Positions 33,889-44,155 are shown, numbered from the stretch's first letter. The stretch is DNA of 64,000 nucleotides from Actinomycetes bacterium (GCA_025356335.1 JANXUF010000062.1:1-64000); one strand, 5' to 3'. Numbers and translations are program-made. The notes: generated by a model from the letters alone, not told the origin.

Positions 33889-35132
33889 CGTACGGAGGAA
33901 GGCTCCTTCGGGAGGCCGAGGACGCGCTCGGCGAGGATGTTGCGCATGACCTCGTCGGTGCCACCGGCCACCCGGAGACCTGGGACGGTGAGGATCAGAT
34001 CGGCCCACGCATAGGTGCCCCACTCGCCGGTGTCAGCAATCGCCGCGGCGCCGAGCATCTGGCCGGCCAACTCGGCGACGAGGCGCAGAGCGTGGGTATT
34101 GGCCAGCTTGAAGACGGATTCGGCGGGCCCGGGGGGCAGGCCCGCCGTTCGCCGCCCGTCAGCGGCGAGAGCTTGATAACGGATGCACTCAGCAGCACAG
34201 ACGATCCGCGCCAACTGCTGGCGAACGAGCGGGTTCCGAGCATTCGACGGCTGAACGGCTGTCGTCATCCGCAGCCGCTCGACCGCCCGACCGAGCCCGA
34301 ACGCATCACCGGTGCCGAGCGCTCGTTCGTTCATCAGCACCGAGATCGCCACGCCCCAGCCACCGTCGATGGGACCGAGCCGGAAGGAGTCGTGCAAGCG
34401 GACGTCGTCGAAGAACACTTCATTGAACTCGGTACCGCCGGTCATCATTGTCAGCGGCCTGACCTCGATGCCCGGCAGTGACATCGGGATGGCGAAGGCG
34501 GTGATTCCCCTGTGCTTCGGCGCGTCCGTGTTGCTGCGGGCCAACAGCAGGCCGACGTCGGCGTGATGAGCCCCGGAGGTCCATACCTTCTGGCCGCTGA
34601 TGATCCAGTCGTCGCGGTCGCACGTCGCCTTCGTCGTGAGCGAGGCGACATCGGAGCCAGCACCTGGTTCGCTGAACAACTGGCACCCGATCAGGTCCCC
34701 TCTGTGCATCGCCTCGACGTAGCGGTCGACGACACCCCGCTTGCCGTGTTGAAGGATCGCCGGTGCCACCATGCCGAGGCTGATCGCGTAGATGTCGGTG
34801 GGTGGGACGTCGTACGCATTCTGAATCTCGCTGTACAGCCTGGCGTGGTCAGGGGTCAGCGCTGCGCCGCCGAGCTCCAGCGGTCCCGTGATCCATCCGA
34901 AGCCGGCGTCGAACTCGGTCTGCTTCCAGGCACGGGCCCGCTCGATTCGTTCCAGTTCCTGCGCCGGCGTTCGCTTGGCATAGGGGGACATCGTGTCGTC
35001 GCCGACTCCCCAGACGGATGTCGACGTGGCAGCCGGCTGCAGGTGTGCGTCGAGGAACCGTCTGGCATTCGTCTCGAAGGTCGCCAGATCGATGGCAGTC
35101 TCACAGGGAGTTTCGACAGGATTGAGCGTCAT
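33885..35132 (-). CDS. acyl-CoA dehydrogenase, 415 aa
   Basis: Full acyl-CoA dehydrogenase: [60 protein letters not shown] and the C-terminal VAGGTDEVMRNILAERVLGLPKEP. It lies next to a second, different acyl-CoA dehydrogenase (35174) in the same direction. Such adjacent pairs in actinobacterial sterol catabolism form alpha2beta2 heterotetramers, which is plausible here. The stop overlaps the thioesterase start. Confidence 0.86.
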   Translation of the reverse strand: MTLNPVETPCETAIDLATFETNARRFLDAHLQPAATSTSVWGVGDDTMSPYAKRTPAQELERIERARAWKQTEFDAGFGWITGPLELGGAALTPDHARLYSEIQNAYDVPPTDIYAISLGMVAPAILQHGKRGVVDRYVEAMHRGDLIGCQLFSEPGAGSDVASLTTKATCDRDDWIISGQKVWTSGAHHADVGLLLARSNTDAPKHRGITAFAIPMSLPGIEVRPLTMMTGGTEFNEVFFDDVRLHDSFRLGPIDGGWGVAISVLMNERALGTGDAFGLGRAVERLRMTTAVQPSNARNPLVRQQLARIVCAAECIRYQALAADGRRTAGLPPGPAESVFKLANTHALRLVAELAGQMLGAAAIADTGEWGTYAWADLILTVPGLRVAGGTDEVMRNILAERVLGLPKEPSSVR

Positions 35133-35173
35133 CAGTGATCCTCGGTACGTGATCGTCGGCGATCGGCAGGTGA

Positions 35174-36325
35174 TCAGTAGGTGATCAGGCCCATGGATTT
35201 CGCCACGGCGTTTCGTTGAATTTGGCTCGTGCCGCCAGAGATCGTGGCAACGATCGATTCACGCCAACGGAAGCTCATCACGCTCTCCGTCGAGAATCCG
35301 TGCCCGGCAAGCACCTGCATGCCGAGTCTCGCCGCAGCAACATAGGTCTCGGATCCCTTCAACTTGGCCATCGACGCCTCGCGCGTGCACGGTTGCTGGG
35401 AACTGATCATCCACGCGGCGCGATACGCCAGCAGCCGCGCTGCGTCGATCTCGGTCTGCAGATCGGCCATCGGATGAGCGAGCGCCTGAAAGTTGCCGAT
35501 CGGCCGATCGAACTGGCGGCGCTCCTTCGAGTACGCCAGCATTTCGTCCAGCGTCGACTGGGCGACGCCGGTGTAGGCGGCGGCCATCACCGTCTTTTCC
35601 ATGTCGAGCCCTGACATCAGCAGCGAGAAGCCACCATGCAGCGCTCCGACGAGGTTCTCCCTCGGCACCTCGACATCGTCGAAGAACACCTCGTTGGTGC
35701 CGAGCAGATGGCGCGCCAGGGTCGGGGTCCGTCGGATCTGCACGCCCTGTGCATCACCGGGAATCAGCAGCAGGCTGATGCCACGATGTTTCGGCGCGTC
35801 GGGATCGGTGCGTACATAGGCGGCAATCAACGCCCCTGGCAGTCCTGCGCCGGTGCACCACGCCTTTTGTCCGTTGACGATGAAGCGGTCCCCCGCGTCG
35901 ACGGCTGAGCAGCGCAGCGCAGCGGCATCGGATCCGGCATCCGGTTCGGAGATCGCAACGGCGATCCGGTATGCACCTTCGAGGAGCCCCGGCTTGAAAC
36001 GTTCACGCTGTTCGTCGGTTCCATGCCGGTAGATCACGAGCCCAGGGATGAACGTGCCGACATAGGCCATCGCCACGTCGAGACTCGAATGCGCCAATGC
36101 CTCGGCAATGATGCAGATCTCCAGTGGTGAACCGCCACCACCACCCCAATCCAAGGGATACGGCAGCGAGAACCAGCCCAGATCCGCCATACGTTGCCAC
36201 AGATCCGCTGGGAAGTGGTTCGTTTCGTCCCATGTCTTCGCAAGCGCAGCAGGGCAGTACCTGTCAACGAACGCACTGGCGGTCTGCTGCAGCACTGTCT
36301 GTTCCTCAGTCAACGCAAACTGCAT
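35174..36325 (-). CDS. acyl-CoA dehydrogenase, 383 aa
   Basis: Begins [25 protein letters not shown] with the usual N-terminal helical domain. Later come [34 protein letters not shown], and C-terminal [20 protein letters not shown]. It is the likely partner of the 33885 dehydrogenase, 41 bases upstream on the same strand. Start is 25 bases from the AGAGTAGACTCT dyad, which sits between this gene and the divergent crotonase. Confidence 0.86.
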   Translation of the reverse strand: MQFALTEEQTVLQQTASAFVDRYCPAALAKTWDETNHFPADLWQRMADLGWFSLPYPLDWGGGGGSPLEICIIAEALAHSSLDVAMAYVGTFIPGLVIYRHGTDEQRERFKPGLLEGAYRIAVAISEPDAGSDAAALRCSAVDAGDRFIVNGQKAWCTGAGLPGALIAAYVRTDPDAPKHRGISLLLIPGDAQGVQIRRTPTLARHLLGTNEVFFDDVEVPRENLVGALHGGFSLLMSGLDMEKTVMAAAYTGVAQSTLDEMLAYSKERRQFDRPIGNFQALAHPMADLQTEIDAARLLAYRAAWMISSQQPCTREASMAKLKGSETYVAAARLGMQVLAGHGFSTESVMSFRWRESIVATISGGTSQIQRNAVAKSMGLITY

Positions 36326-36349
36326 GCAAACCGACTCTCATCCGATAAT

Positions 36350-36361
36350 AGAGTAGACTCT
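36350..36361. promoter_or_regulatory. AGAGTAGACTCT dyad between divergent genes
   Basis: A 12-base near-perfect palindrome (core AGTAGACT 36352-36359) in the 81-base AT-rich divergent promoter of the acyl-CoA dehydrogenase (reverse) and crotonase (forward). It belongs to the proposed AGTNNACT set. Confidence 0.45.
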
Positions 36362-36406
36362 TCTAACGGATTACACTCTACATCAGTGATCACCACTGGG
36401 GGCAAG

Positions 36407-37213
36407 ATGGACGACTACAACGTGCTGTATCCGAGCTTCCGATTCGACTGTCCGGCAGACGGCGTGCTGCGAATGACCTTCGACGGACCCGGCCTGAACT
36501 CGGTTTCGCCGGACGCCCATCGCCAGATCGGTGACGTCTGGATCACGGTCGATCGCGACGATGACGTGCGCGCCGTCGTCGTGCAGGGGGCCGGCAAGGG
36601 GTTCTCGTCGGGCGGTTCCTTCGAACTGCTCGAATCGATGACGTCCGGCTTCGAGACCCGTACCCGTGTACTGCGTGAGGCCCGCGACCTCGTCTACAAC
36701 ATCATCAACTGCTCGAAGCCGATCGTCTCGGCGATGCACGGCCCGGCCGTCGGCGCAGGTCTCGTCGCCGGGATGCTTGCCGATGTCTCCATCGTCTCGC
36801 GGACGGCCCGCATCATCGACGGTCACACCCGCCTCGGTGTGGCCGCAGGCGATCACGCGGCGATCTGCTGGCCACTGCTCTGCGGGATGGCCAAGGCCAA
36901 GTACTACCTACTGACCTGTGAGACCCTGACCGGCGAAGAAGCAGAACGCATCGGACTCGTTTCGCTCTGCGTCGACGACCACGAGGTGCACGACACGGCG
37001 CTCGAGGTGGCCGTCAAACTCGCCTCGATGTCCCAATCGGCATTGCAGTGGACCAAGCACAGCCTCAACCACTGGTATCGCTCCGCATGGCCGGCGTTCG
37101 ACGCCTCGCTGGCTCTGGAGTTCTACGGCTTCGGCGGACCTGACGTGCTCGAAGGGATCGCCTCGCATCGCGAGAAGCGCCCAGCCGTCTTCAACCGGGC
37201 ATCCGGCACCTGA
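36407..37213 (+). CDS. enoyl-CoA hydratase/isomerase (crotonase), 268 aa
   Basis: Crotonase fold: [20 protein letters not shown] in the first oxyanion region and [46 protein letters not shown] in the second. The C-terminal [24 protein letters not shown] is typical. ATG 36407 has GGGGGCAAG upstream. It forms a forward run with the SDR at 37347 and a further crotonase at 38096. Confidence 0.84.
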   Translation: MDDYNVLYPSFRFDCPADGVLRMTFDGPGLNSVSPDAHRQIGDVWITVDRDDDVRAVVVQGAGKGFSSGGSFELLESMTSGFETRTRVLREARDLVYNIINCSKPIVSAMHGPAVGAGLVAGMLADVSIVSRTARIIDGHTRLGVAAGDHAAICWPLLCGMAKAKYYLLTCETLTGEEAERIGLVSLCVDDHEVHDTALEVAVKLASMSQSALQWTKHSLNHWYRSAWPAFDASLALEFYGFGGPDVLEGIASHREKRPAVFNRASGT

Positions 37214-37250
37214 CAGTGCGGTCACGCGAACCGCAACGACAGGCAACAAG

Positions 37251-37331
37251 TTCGCCCACTTCGACAACTTCGCCCACTTCGACAACTTCACCCGCTTCAC
37301 CCACTTCACCCGCTTCGCCAACTTCGACGAC
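37251..37331 (+). repeat. nine tandem copies of a degenerate 9-base unit
   Basis: Nine consecutive units of the form TTC-RMC-MRC (TTCGCCCAC, TTCGACAAC, TTCACCCGC and variants) fill most of the gap between the crotonase stop and the SDR start. They are in phase with the downstream ATG (37347), but no start codon precedes them in that frame, so they are read as untranslated. Copies vary by one to three bases, typical of a minisatellite. Confidence 0.8.
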
Positions 37332-37346
37332 AAGGACCACGCCACT

Positions 37347-38096
37347 ATGCCGACACCCGTTGCCATCGTCACCGGCGCCGCTCGCGGCATCGGTGCCTCG
37401 ATAGCCGAAGCACTTGCGAAGAGCGGCTTCGCCGTCGCGGTCTGCGACATCGACCGCCTCGCCGCCGCCGACACCGCCGCCGACATCAGCGCACGGCACG
37501 CCGTTCGAGCAATCGGCGTCACCGTCGACATCGCCTCCTCAGCATCGGTCGCAGCAGCTGTCGCTCACGTCGAAGCGACGCTCGGACCCATCACTGCACT
37601 GGTCAACAACGCCGGGATCGACGTCATCAAGCCGTTCGTCGACTCGACAGAGCAGGAATGGGACAGGATTATCGCCGTCAATCTCCGGGGCACCATCGGT
37701 GTCTGCCGTGCCGTACTCGACGGCATGATCGAACGTCGCCACGGCCGAATCGTCAGTATCGGCTCCGATGCCGGCCGCGTCGGGTCGTCCGGTGAGGCTG
37801 TCTATTCGGCGACGAAAGGCGGGGTCATCGCCTTCAGCAAGACCCTCGCCCGTGAAGTTGCGAGACATGGGATCACCGTGAACTGCGTATGCCCAGGGCC
37901 GACGGAGACAGCACTGCTCTGGCAGGTGGCCGACTATTCGCAAAAGCTGTACGACGGGCTGGCGCGGGCCATCCCGCTCGGACGAACTGCGCAGCCGAGC
38001 GACATCGCCCCGGCCGTCGCCTTCCTCGTGAGCGACGGCGCCTCGTACATCACCGGCCAGACGCTGTCGGTCAGTGGTGGACTGACGATGCTCTGA
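37347..38096 (+). CDS. SDR-family NAD(P)-dependent oxidoreductase (FabG-like), 249 aa
   Basis: VTGAARGIG cofactor loop, NNAGI, IVSIGSDAGRVGSSGEAVYSATK (Ser, Tyr, Lys) and the C-terminal YITGQTLSVSGGL are complete. It probably oxidises a 3-hydroxyacyl-CoA or alcohol of the pathway. ATG 37347 follows AAGGA by 10 bases. Its TGA overlaps the next ATG (TGATG), so it is translationally coupled to the crotonase. Confidence 0.84.
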   Translation: MPTPVAIVTGAARGIGASIAEALAKSGFAVAVCDIDRLAAADTAADISARHAVRAIGVTVDIASSASVAAAVAHVEATLGPITALVNNAGIDVIKPFVDSTEQEWDRIIAVNLRGTIGVCRAVLDGMIERRHGRIVSIGSDAGRVGSSGEAVYSATKGGVIAFSKTLAREVARHGITVNCVCPGPTETALLWQVADYSQKLYDGLARAIPLGRTAQPSDIAPAVAFLVSDGASYITGQTLSVSGGLTML

Positions 38097-38887
38097 TGGA
38101 CGCCAACGTGAACCCCACTCCCGTCGTCCATTTCGAGCGCGTGGACGGCATTGCCCGCTTGACGCTCGATCGTGCCGAGCGCCTGAATGCGATCGGCTCC
38201 GACACCGTGGCGTTGCTCCATCGCGCCCTCGACACGATCGAGTCCGACGACACCCTGCGAGCGATCGTCATCACCGGAGCAGGGAGGGCGTTTTCCGCCG
38301 GTGCCGACATTTCCGAACTCGACACATTTCGCAGCGGGCTCGATTTCGCCAACTTCGTACATCGCTTGACCGATGTCTACGACCGACTTGCATCCTGTCG
38401 AACCCCGTCGATCGCCGCTGTCAACGGCCTCGCGCTCGGCGGTGGGTTCGAACTGGCGCTGGCCTGCGACCTGCGCCTCGCCGCTCCGAACGCCCGTTTC
38501 GGTGTACCCGAAATCAAGCTCGGGTTGCTGCCAGGTGCCGCAGGCACACAGCGTCTGGCGCGGCTCCTGCCATCGGCCGTCGCCAAACACCTCCTGATGA
38601 CGGGCGCACCGATGTCTGCAGCAGCTGCGCTCGGCTTCGGTCTCGTCAACGCTATCCACGAGGCGGTACTTCCCGCCGCCATGGAGCTTGCCGCCGCGCT
38701 GGTGACAGGACCGCCACAAGCGCTTGCAGCGGCGAAGCACCTCGTCGATGCCGGAGGCGAAATGACGCTGGCCGAGGGCATCAACCTCGAACGAACGACG
38801 GTTTCAGCGTTGTTCGACACCCATGATCGCATCGAAGGCATCGCCGCATTCGTCGCCAAACGGGCTCCGGTCTTCACCGGTCGATGA
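38096..38887 (+). CDS. enoyl-CoA hydratase (crotonase), 263 aa
   Basis: All crotonase hallmarks are present: LTLDRAERLNAIG, IVITGAGRAFSAGADISELD, VNGLALGGGFELALACDLRLAAPNARFGVPEIKLGLLPGAAGTQRL with both catalytic-site Glu positions (ELAL and PEIKLG), and PQALAAAKHLVD. The two Glu suggest a true hydratase. Its 3' end overlaps the convergent ligase gene by 14 bases. Confidence 0.88.
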   Translation: MDANVNPTPVVHFERVDGIARLTLDRAERLNAIGSDTVALLHRALDTIESDDTLRAIVITGAGRAFSAGADISELDTFRSGLDFANFVHRLTDVYDRLASCRTPSIAAVNGLALGGGFELALACDLRLAAPNARFGVPEIKLGLLPGAAGTQRLARLLPSAVAKHLLMTGAPMSAAAALGFGLVNAIHEAVLPAAMELAAALVTGPPQALAAAKHLVDAGGEMTLAEGINLERTTVSALFDTHDRIEGIAAFVAKRAPVFTGR

Positions 38888-40352
38888 TGGCACCCGTGTC
38901 GCCGGTTGCCTGCCGCGATGCCAATGCTCTGCGCACGACCTTGCCGGTCGCATTCCTCGGCAGGACGTCGATCTGTTCCCAGACCGTCGGCACCTTGAAT
39001 GCCGCCAGGTGCTCTCGTGCATAGGCGCGGATCACCTCGAAATCCACTGCTGCGACTCCGGTCGTCGGCACGACAGCGGCAGCGACCACCTCACCCCACG
39101 TACGCTCGGCGACGCCGAAGACACAGACGTCGCCAACATCGGGGTGCCTGGCGAGCACCGCCTCGACCTCCTGCGGATAGACGTTCTCTCCTCCCCTGAT
39201 GATCTTGTCCCCTTTGCGTCCGCTGAGGTGGAGGTAGCCGTCCGCGTCGATCCGCCCGAGATCTCCGGTGCGCAGCCACCCATCGCTGTCGGGCTTGAAG
39301 AGGTGCTCTGCCCGAGCAACGATCTCCCCGACATCGTCGTCATCGCGCTGTTCGATCCGCAACTCGACACCCGGTGCGGCGCAGCCGACGGAGTTCAGCA
39401 GATCGGGCCGGCCGGCGGCAGCGAGCAGGTGGTCGTGCGGCGTCAGGCAGGTGATCGGACTGCCCTCCGTCTGGCCGAAGATGTTGACGAACCGCACCCC
39501 GGGCATCTGCCGGATTGCGCGGTCGAGCGTGTCCGGATGGATCGGCGAGGCACCGTATTGCAGGACCTGCAAACCCGGGAGTGCAAAGCGGTCGGCGTCG
39601 AGCAGCATCTCGATCATCGACGGCACGAGGAGGACGTGGGTGGCTCCTTTGGCAGAAAGATCAGACCAGGCATCGAGGTCGAATCGCGGCAGCGACAGCA
39701 GCGCAGCACCCGAGCCGAGAGCAACGAAGAGCATTCCGATGCCGGCAATGTGGTGGAACGGAGATGCCGTCGCGTAGACAGAGCCCGGCCCGAGGCCGAG
39801 TAGTTCGGCATTGACGCGGGTACGTGCACCGAGGCGGTCCTGGCGATAGAGCACCGGCTTGGGCAACCCCGTCGTTCCTGAGGTGTGCAAGATCGCTGCC
39901 GGGCATGCCGGATCGACATCGAACGACAGGTGTCGTGTCGAGGTCGGCACGGTGTCGATGACAGCCACACGAAGTCCAGTGGAGCGAGCGATCTCGCGTG
40001 CCAGCGGCTCGTACGCGGATTCAGCGACGATCACCTCGGCGTCGAGCGCTGCGGCTATCGGCGTCAATTCGTGTGCCGTCAGTTTTGGGCCGAGCGGTGC
40101 AATCCCACGTTGCGTCGCCGCCGCTCCAATCGCCAGCGCGAAGGCGCTCGGCGAACTCGAGAGCAAGGCGACGACAGGTCGGCCGGCCGGCGCGCCGACC
40201 TCGTCGAGCAGATCGGCCGCACCGGCTGAACGACGGATCAGTTCACGACCCGTCCACGTTCCGCTCTGCGTAACGACTGCAACAGCCCCAGAGTCGACCA
40301 GCGGAGCGAGCATGCCGAGCCACGTGGAGGTCGGGGCGCTCAGCGGTACCAA
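38874..40352 (-). CDS. AMP-forming acyl-CoA synthetase/ligase, 492 aa
   Basis: ANL-superfamily adenylation enzyme: P-loop ILHTSGTTGLPKPVLY, INIFGQTEGSP-type A5 motif, GWLRTGDLGRIDADGYLHLSGRKGDKIIRGGENVYPQEVE, and the C-terminal catalytic Lys in LPRNATGKVVRR. It activates a carboxylic acid to its CoA ester with ATP. Start TTG 40352 overlaps the upstream crotonase stop by 13 bases; ATG 40313 is an alternative start. First of two ligases in the island (other at 52610). Confidence 0.86.
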   Translation of the reverse strand: MVPLSAPTSTWLGMLAPLVDSGAVAVVTQSGTWTGRELIRRSAGAADLLDEVGAPAGRPVVALLSSSPSAFALAIGAAATQRGIAPLGPKLTAHELTPIAAALDAEVIVAESAYEPLAREIARSTGLRVAVIDTVPTSTRHLSFDVDPACPAAILHTSGTTGLPKPVLYRQDRLGARTRVNAELLGLGPGSVYATASPFHHIAGIGMLFVALGSGAALLSLPRFDLDAWSDLSAKGATHVLLVPSMIEMLLDADRFALPGLQVLQYGASPIHPDTLDRAIRQMPGVRFVNIFGQTEGSPITCLTPHDHLLAAAGRPDLLNSVGCAAPGVELRIEQRDDDDVGEIVARAEHLFKPDSDGWLRTGDLGRIDADGYLHLSGRKGDKIIRGGENVYPQEVEAVLARHPDVGDVCVFGVAERTWGEVVAAAVVPTTGVAAVDFEVIRAYAREHLAAFKVPTVWEQIDVLPRNATGKVVRRALASRQATGDTGAIIDR

Positions 40353-41191
40353 CCCTTCGCCACGGCGACGTCGACTGCCAGCCCGTCGAAATGCGGCGCC
40401 CGTTTCTCGGCAAAACTCGCGACGCCCTCGGTGAAGTCGGGTCCGGCAGTGAGTTCGGAGACGGTCACCATGGCGGTGAGCCTGCTCTGCTCGCTGCTCA
40501 CCTCCCAGTCTGCAAGAACCTGACGTTTGATTGCCGCCAGCGCCTGCGGCGAGCAGTTGGCGGCAAGGTCGCGCGCGTAGGCCAGGGTCTCCGCAAGGAG
40601 ATCATCCGGAGCCACGACGCGGTTGACCAAACCGAGAGTGAGCGCCTCGTCGGCGAGCACGACCCTGGCAGAAAGCAGCAGGTCCATGGCGTTGCCTGTC
40701 CCGATGAGTCGCGGCAGCATCCACGAGATGGAGTTCTCCGCCGGAAGACCGCGGCGGGCGAACGCGGAGGTGAACTTGGCGGAGCTCGAAGCGAACCGTA
40801 GGTCGCACGCCACCGCTTGGATGAAGCCGATGCCGGCACAGGCGCCGTTCACTGCGGCGATGACGGGCTTGGGGACATGACGGACGAAGTCCATCGGCCA
40901 TCTCCGCCTGGCGGCCATCGGCGTCCCGCTCGCCGCCGACGCGAGTGTGTGCATATCGAGTCCTGGGCAGAACGTGCGCCCGGCGCCCGTCACGACGATC
41001 ACTCGTACATCCGGGTTCGCCGCAGCGTTGATGAGGGCACCGAAGTAGGCTTCCTCGAGATCGATGTTCCAGCCGTTGTTGCGCAGCGGCCGGTTCCAGG
41101 TCAACAGCATGACACCGTGGTCGAGATGCTCGAGGACCAGATGTTCCAGCGCGGGGGCGGGTGCGGGTGCGGGCGGCGCCGACGCAGTCAT
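40340..41191 (-). CDS. enoyl-CoA hydratase/isomerase (crotonase), 283 aa
   Basis: Ala/Pro-rich N-terminal 15 residues, then a crotonase domain: LTWNRPLRNNGWNIDLEEAYFGAL, VIVVTGAGRTFCPGLDMHTL, and VNGACAGIGFIQAVACDLRFASSSAKFTSAFARRGLPAENSISWMLPRL. The last motif has the Glu seen in isomerase/hydratase members. The ATG overlaps the MaoC stop by ATGA, so the two are coupled. Confidence 0.86.
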   Translation of the reverse strand: MTASAPPAPAPAPALEHLVLEHLDHGVMLLTWNRPLRNNGWNIDLEEAYFGALINAAANPDVRVIVVTGAGRTFCPGLDMHTLASAASGTPMAARRRWPMDFVRHVPKPVIAAVNGACAGIGFIQAVACDLRFASSSAKFTSAFARRGLPAENSISWMLPRLIGTGNAMDLLLSARVVLADEALTLGLVNRVVAPDDLLAETLAYARDLAANCSPQALAAIKRQVLADWEVSSEQSRLTAMVTVSELTAGPDFTEGVASFAEKRAPHFDGLAVDVAVAKGWYR

Positions 41192-41658
41192 GGCCTGCCT
41201 TTCGTGAGTCGAACCGGTTGATAGCTCATGACGATTTCCTGTCGCTGGTTGTGCACAGTGTTCCGTGAGGTGATGACACCGCGGTCCCCCTTGGATGCGG
41301 CACGTTGCTCGGTCACCTCGACGACCACCGAAATGGTGTCGCCGACATACACGGGTGCTTTGATGTCGATCTCGCAGTGGAGATGAGCGAGCCCGGTGCC
41401 GTGGATACTGCCGGTCTGGATGACCAGCCCCTCTGCATAGCAGAACGTCTGCATTCCAGGCACCAGACGTCCCGCATACCCGTGGTCCCGGGCGAAGCGT
41501 TCGTCGTAGAACATTGGTTCGGTGGCCCCGGTCAAGCTGATGAAGTTGACCAGGTCGGTCTCGGTGATCGTGCGCCCGGCCGTGCGGAAGGTGAAACCGA
41601 CCGGCATGTCCTGCCAATACCGCCCATGGATCAGTTCGGGGATCTCGTCGATATTCAT
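41188..41658 (-). CDS. MaoC-like hotdog dehydratase, 156 aa
   Basis: Compact MaoC/R-hydratase-like protein: VGFTFRTAGRTITETDLVNFISLTGATEPMFYDERFARDHGYAGRLVPGMQTFCYAEGL carries the Asp and His typical of hotdog hydratases, and ends VISYQPVRL-like. It hydrates 2-enoyl-CoA stereospecifically. It lies 6 bases after the thiolase stop, in the operon 42810-38874. Confidence 0.82.
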   Translation of the reverse strand: MNIDEIPELIHGRYWQDMPVGFTFRTAGRTITETDLVNFISLTGATEPMFYDERFARDHGYAGRLVPGMQTFCYAEGLVIQTGSIHGTGLAHLHCEIDIKAPVYVGDTISVVVEVTEQRAASKGDRGVITSRNTVHNQRQEIVMSYQPVRLTKGRP

Positions 41659-41664
41659 GGGTGG

Positions 41665-42810
41665 TCAGACCCGCTCGATGATCGTGCCGGTTCCGACCCC
41701 GCCGCCGCAACACATCGACACGAGCCCATATCGGCCGTTCGTGCGTTCGAGTTCGTTGAGCGCCTTGGTCAGCAGGATGCAGCCCGTGCCACCGAGGGGA
41801 TGGCCGAGCGCAATCGCCCCACCGTTCGGGTTGACCTTCCCGGGATCGGCGCCGACCTCTTTCATCCAGGCGAGTACCACCGAGGCGAAGGCCTCGTTGA
41901 TTTCGAAAACGTCGATCTCGTCGAGGAGCATGCCAGAGCGTGCGAGCAGGCGCCGGGTTGCGGGAATCGGCCCGGTCAACATCAGCTCGGGGTCACTACC
42001 GACGAGGACGGACTGCACGATTCGAGCCCGCGGCCGAACACCGAATTCTGCGGCCCGATCTGCAGACATCATCAGCAACGCCGACGCACCATCGGCGATC
42101 TGCGACGACGTTCCGGCGGTGTGCACCGCCCCGTCCTCTGCCACATTCGTCCGCAGTCCGGCCAGTCCCTGCAACGTCGTTTCGCGCATGCATTCGTCCC
42201 TCACGAAATGCTGCCCAGCGACGTCGATCGGGACGATCTGCCCATCGAAGCGGCCCTCGGCCCACGCCCGTGCCGCCCGGTCCTGGGAATGCTTGGCAAA
42301 GGCGTCAGCGTCGTCGCGAGTGACTCCCCATCGGTGGGCGATGCGATCAGCGCCTTGGAACTGACTCGTCGCCTCGTAACGATCGGCATAGCTGCCAGCT
42401 CGTGGCATCCCGAGTGACGGATCAGCGGTCGAGGAACCCATGGGGATACGCGACATCGTTTCGACTCCGCAGGCGACGGCGACGTCGACGAGTCCGCCTG
42501 CAATCATCCCGTGGGCGAGTGACGTTGCCTGTTGCGACGAGCCGCACTGCACGTTCACCGTGCTGGCCGATACCTCCAGAGGCAGTCCGGCGGCGAGCCA
42601 GGCATTGCGTGTGACGTTGCCGCTCTGCGCGCCGACCTGCCCAACGCATCCACCGATCACCTGTTCCACGGCGTCGGCAGAAATCCCGCTCCGTGTCACG
42701 ACGGCGCGCTGGACAGCACCGAGCAGATCGTTCGCCGAGATGGGGGACAGGCCCCCGTTTCGACGGCCTACCGCGGTGCGCACAGCGTCGATGATCACGA
42801 CCTCAGCCAC
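41665..42810 (-). CDS. thiolase (acetyl-CoA C-acyltransferase), 381 aa
   Basis: Complete thiolase: nucleophile Cys in [12 protein letters not shown] (about residue 80), [14 protein letters not shown] with the His, and the final [11 protein letters not shown] with the second catalytic Cys. It cleaves 3-ketoacyl-CoA with CoA. GTG 42810 has AGGAGG 7 bases upstream and is preferred to the longer frame. It heads a reverse operon thiolase-MaoC-crotonase-ligase. Confidence 0.9.
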   Translation of the reverse strand: MAEVVIIDAVRTAVGRRNGGLSPISANDLLGAVQRAVVTRSGISADAVEQVIGGCVGQVGAQSGNVTRNAWLAAGLPLEVSASTVNVQCGSSQQATSLAHGMIAGGLVDVAVACGVETMSRIPMGSSTADPSLGMPRAGSYADRYEATSQFQGADRIAHRWGVTRDDADAFAKHSQDRAARAWAEGRFDGQIVPIDVAGQHFVRDECMRETTLQGLAGLRTNVAEDGAVHTAGTSSQIADGASALLMMSADRAAEFGVRPRARIVQSVLVGSDPELMLTGPIPATRRLLARSGMLLDEIDVFEINEAFASVVLAWMKEVGADPGKVNPNGGAIALGHPLGGTGCILLTKALNELERTNGRYGLVSMCCGGGVGTGTIIERV

Positions 42811-42841
42811 GATGGCCCTCCTCTCACAGAGCAAGCTTTCG

Positions 42842-42871
42842 ACAGTACAATATACTAATATAACTGTTTTA
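42842..42871. promoter_or_regulatory. AT-rich promoter/operator between two thiolase genes
   Basis: ACAGTACAATATACTAATATAACTGTTTTA lies 30 bases upstream of the 42810 thiolase start and after the stop of the frameshifted thiolase. AGTACAAT (42844-42851) differs by one base from the AGTNNACT motif. AT-rich segments like this recur only in the island's promoters. Confidence 0.35.
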
Positions 42872-42900
42872 GGGCATCCGCGGCGAGTCGGGCGGTGTCA

Positions 42901-44155
42901 TCAGATCCGCTCGATGATGGTCGCCGTTCCCATGCCACCACCCGTGCACATCGTGATCAAGGCAGTCGACAGGTCACGACGCTCGAGCTCGTCGAGCGCC
43001 GTCTGGATCAATATTGCGCCTGTTGCCCCGATGGGATGGCCGAGAGCGATCGCTCCGCCGTTGACGTTGACCCGCTCCGGATCGAGTCCGAGATCGCGAA
43101 TCGTCTTGAGCGGGACGACGGCGAATGCTTCGTTGACCTCCCACAGATCGATGTCGTCGATGGTCATACCCGCTCTGGTGAGGCACTTGGATGACGCCGG
43201 GCCCGGAGCCGTCAACATGATGACGGGCTCGGCAGCGGCCACCGCGCTCATCACGATGCGCGCCCGCGGTACGAGGCCGTGATCCCGCGCGAATGCGGGT
43301 GAAGTGACCAGCATCGCACTGGCACCATCGACGACACCAGACGAGTTTCCGGCGTGATGCACGTGGTCGATCCGTTCGATGTGGGGATACGCCTGACACG
43401 CCATGGCATCGAACGATCGGTCGTACCCCTCGAACACTGCCTGGCCCATCGCTTCGAACGACGGCTGGAGTTCGGCGAGGCCATCTGCTGTCGTGGATGG
43501 TCTGGGGTACTCGTCATCCGCGAGGGCGATCGATCCGTCTACGTTGTGGATCGGAACAACACTCCGCTCGAACCGGCCCTCGGCGATCGCTACGGCCGCC
43601 CGTTGCTGGCTGATCAGAGCAAAATGAATCGACCGCTTCTCGATCGAATCCTTCGATCGTCGCAATGAGATCTGCGCTGATTCCCTGCGGCACCAAGGGA
43701 AATCGGGCACGAAGGACGGGGTTGAAGGCGGTGAAATCGACGGGACCGGCGTCGATCGGCCAACGGGACATGCTTTCGACTCCTCCCCCGACCACTGCGT
43801 CCTGATGGCCCGATTGAACCCCCATCGCCGCGAATGTCACGGCCTGCTGGCCGGAGCCGCAGAATCGGTTCAGCGTGAGACCCGGAGCTTCGACCGGCCA
43901 TCCAGCGGCGAGCACGGCGAGGCGACCGATGCAGATCCCCTGATCGCCCACCGAGTTGCCGTTGCCGATGACCACGTCGTCGATCGTCGACGGATCGAAC
44001 CCGACGCGAGCCTGCAGAGCGTTGAGCACCTGACCGAGTAACTGCTGGGGGTGGATGTGGTGCAGGGAGCCGTTGTTCTTGCCCCGCCCCCTCGGCGAGC
44101 GCACGCCGTCGATGATCCATGCACTGTTCTGCGCCGCGGTCCTTGCTTCTGTCAC
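42901..44155 (-). pseudogene. thiolase split by a single-base frameshift
   Basis: The N-terminal half (GTG 44155; [18 protein letters not shown] with the nucleophile Cys, [11 protein letters not shown]) and the C-terminal half ([40 protein letters not shown]) are in different frames. The switch point is within AAAA at 43621-43624 (TTTT on the coding strand). Removing one T restores an uninterrupted frame of 417 residues with the family sequence [19 protein letters not shown]. All catalytic residues are intact, so this may be a sequencing or assembly indel rather than a dead gene. GTG 44155 has GAAGGG upstream. Confidence 0.8.

Noticed and set aside
37251-37331. CRISPR array or coding repeat
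   Set aside because: Units are 9 bases without spacers, and no start codon precedes them in frame.
43600-43640. programmed ribosomal frameshift in the thiolase
   Set aside because: The site is only a short T-run without a downstream pseudoknot or a known slippery heptamer, and thiolases are not known to use frameshifting; an indel is simpler.
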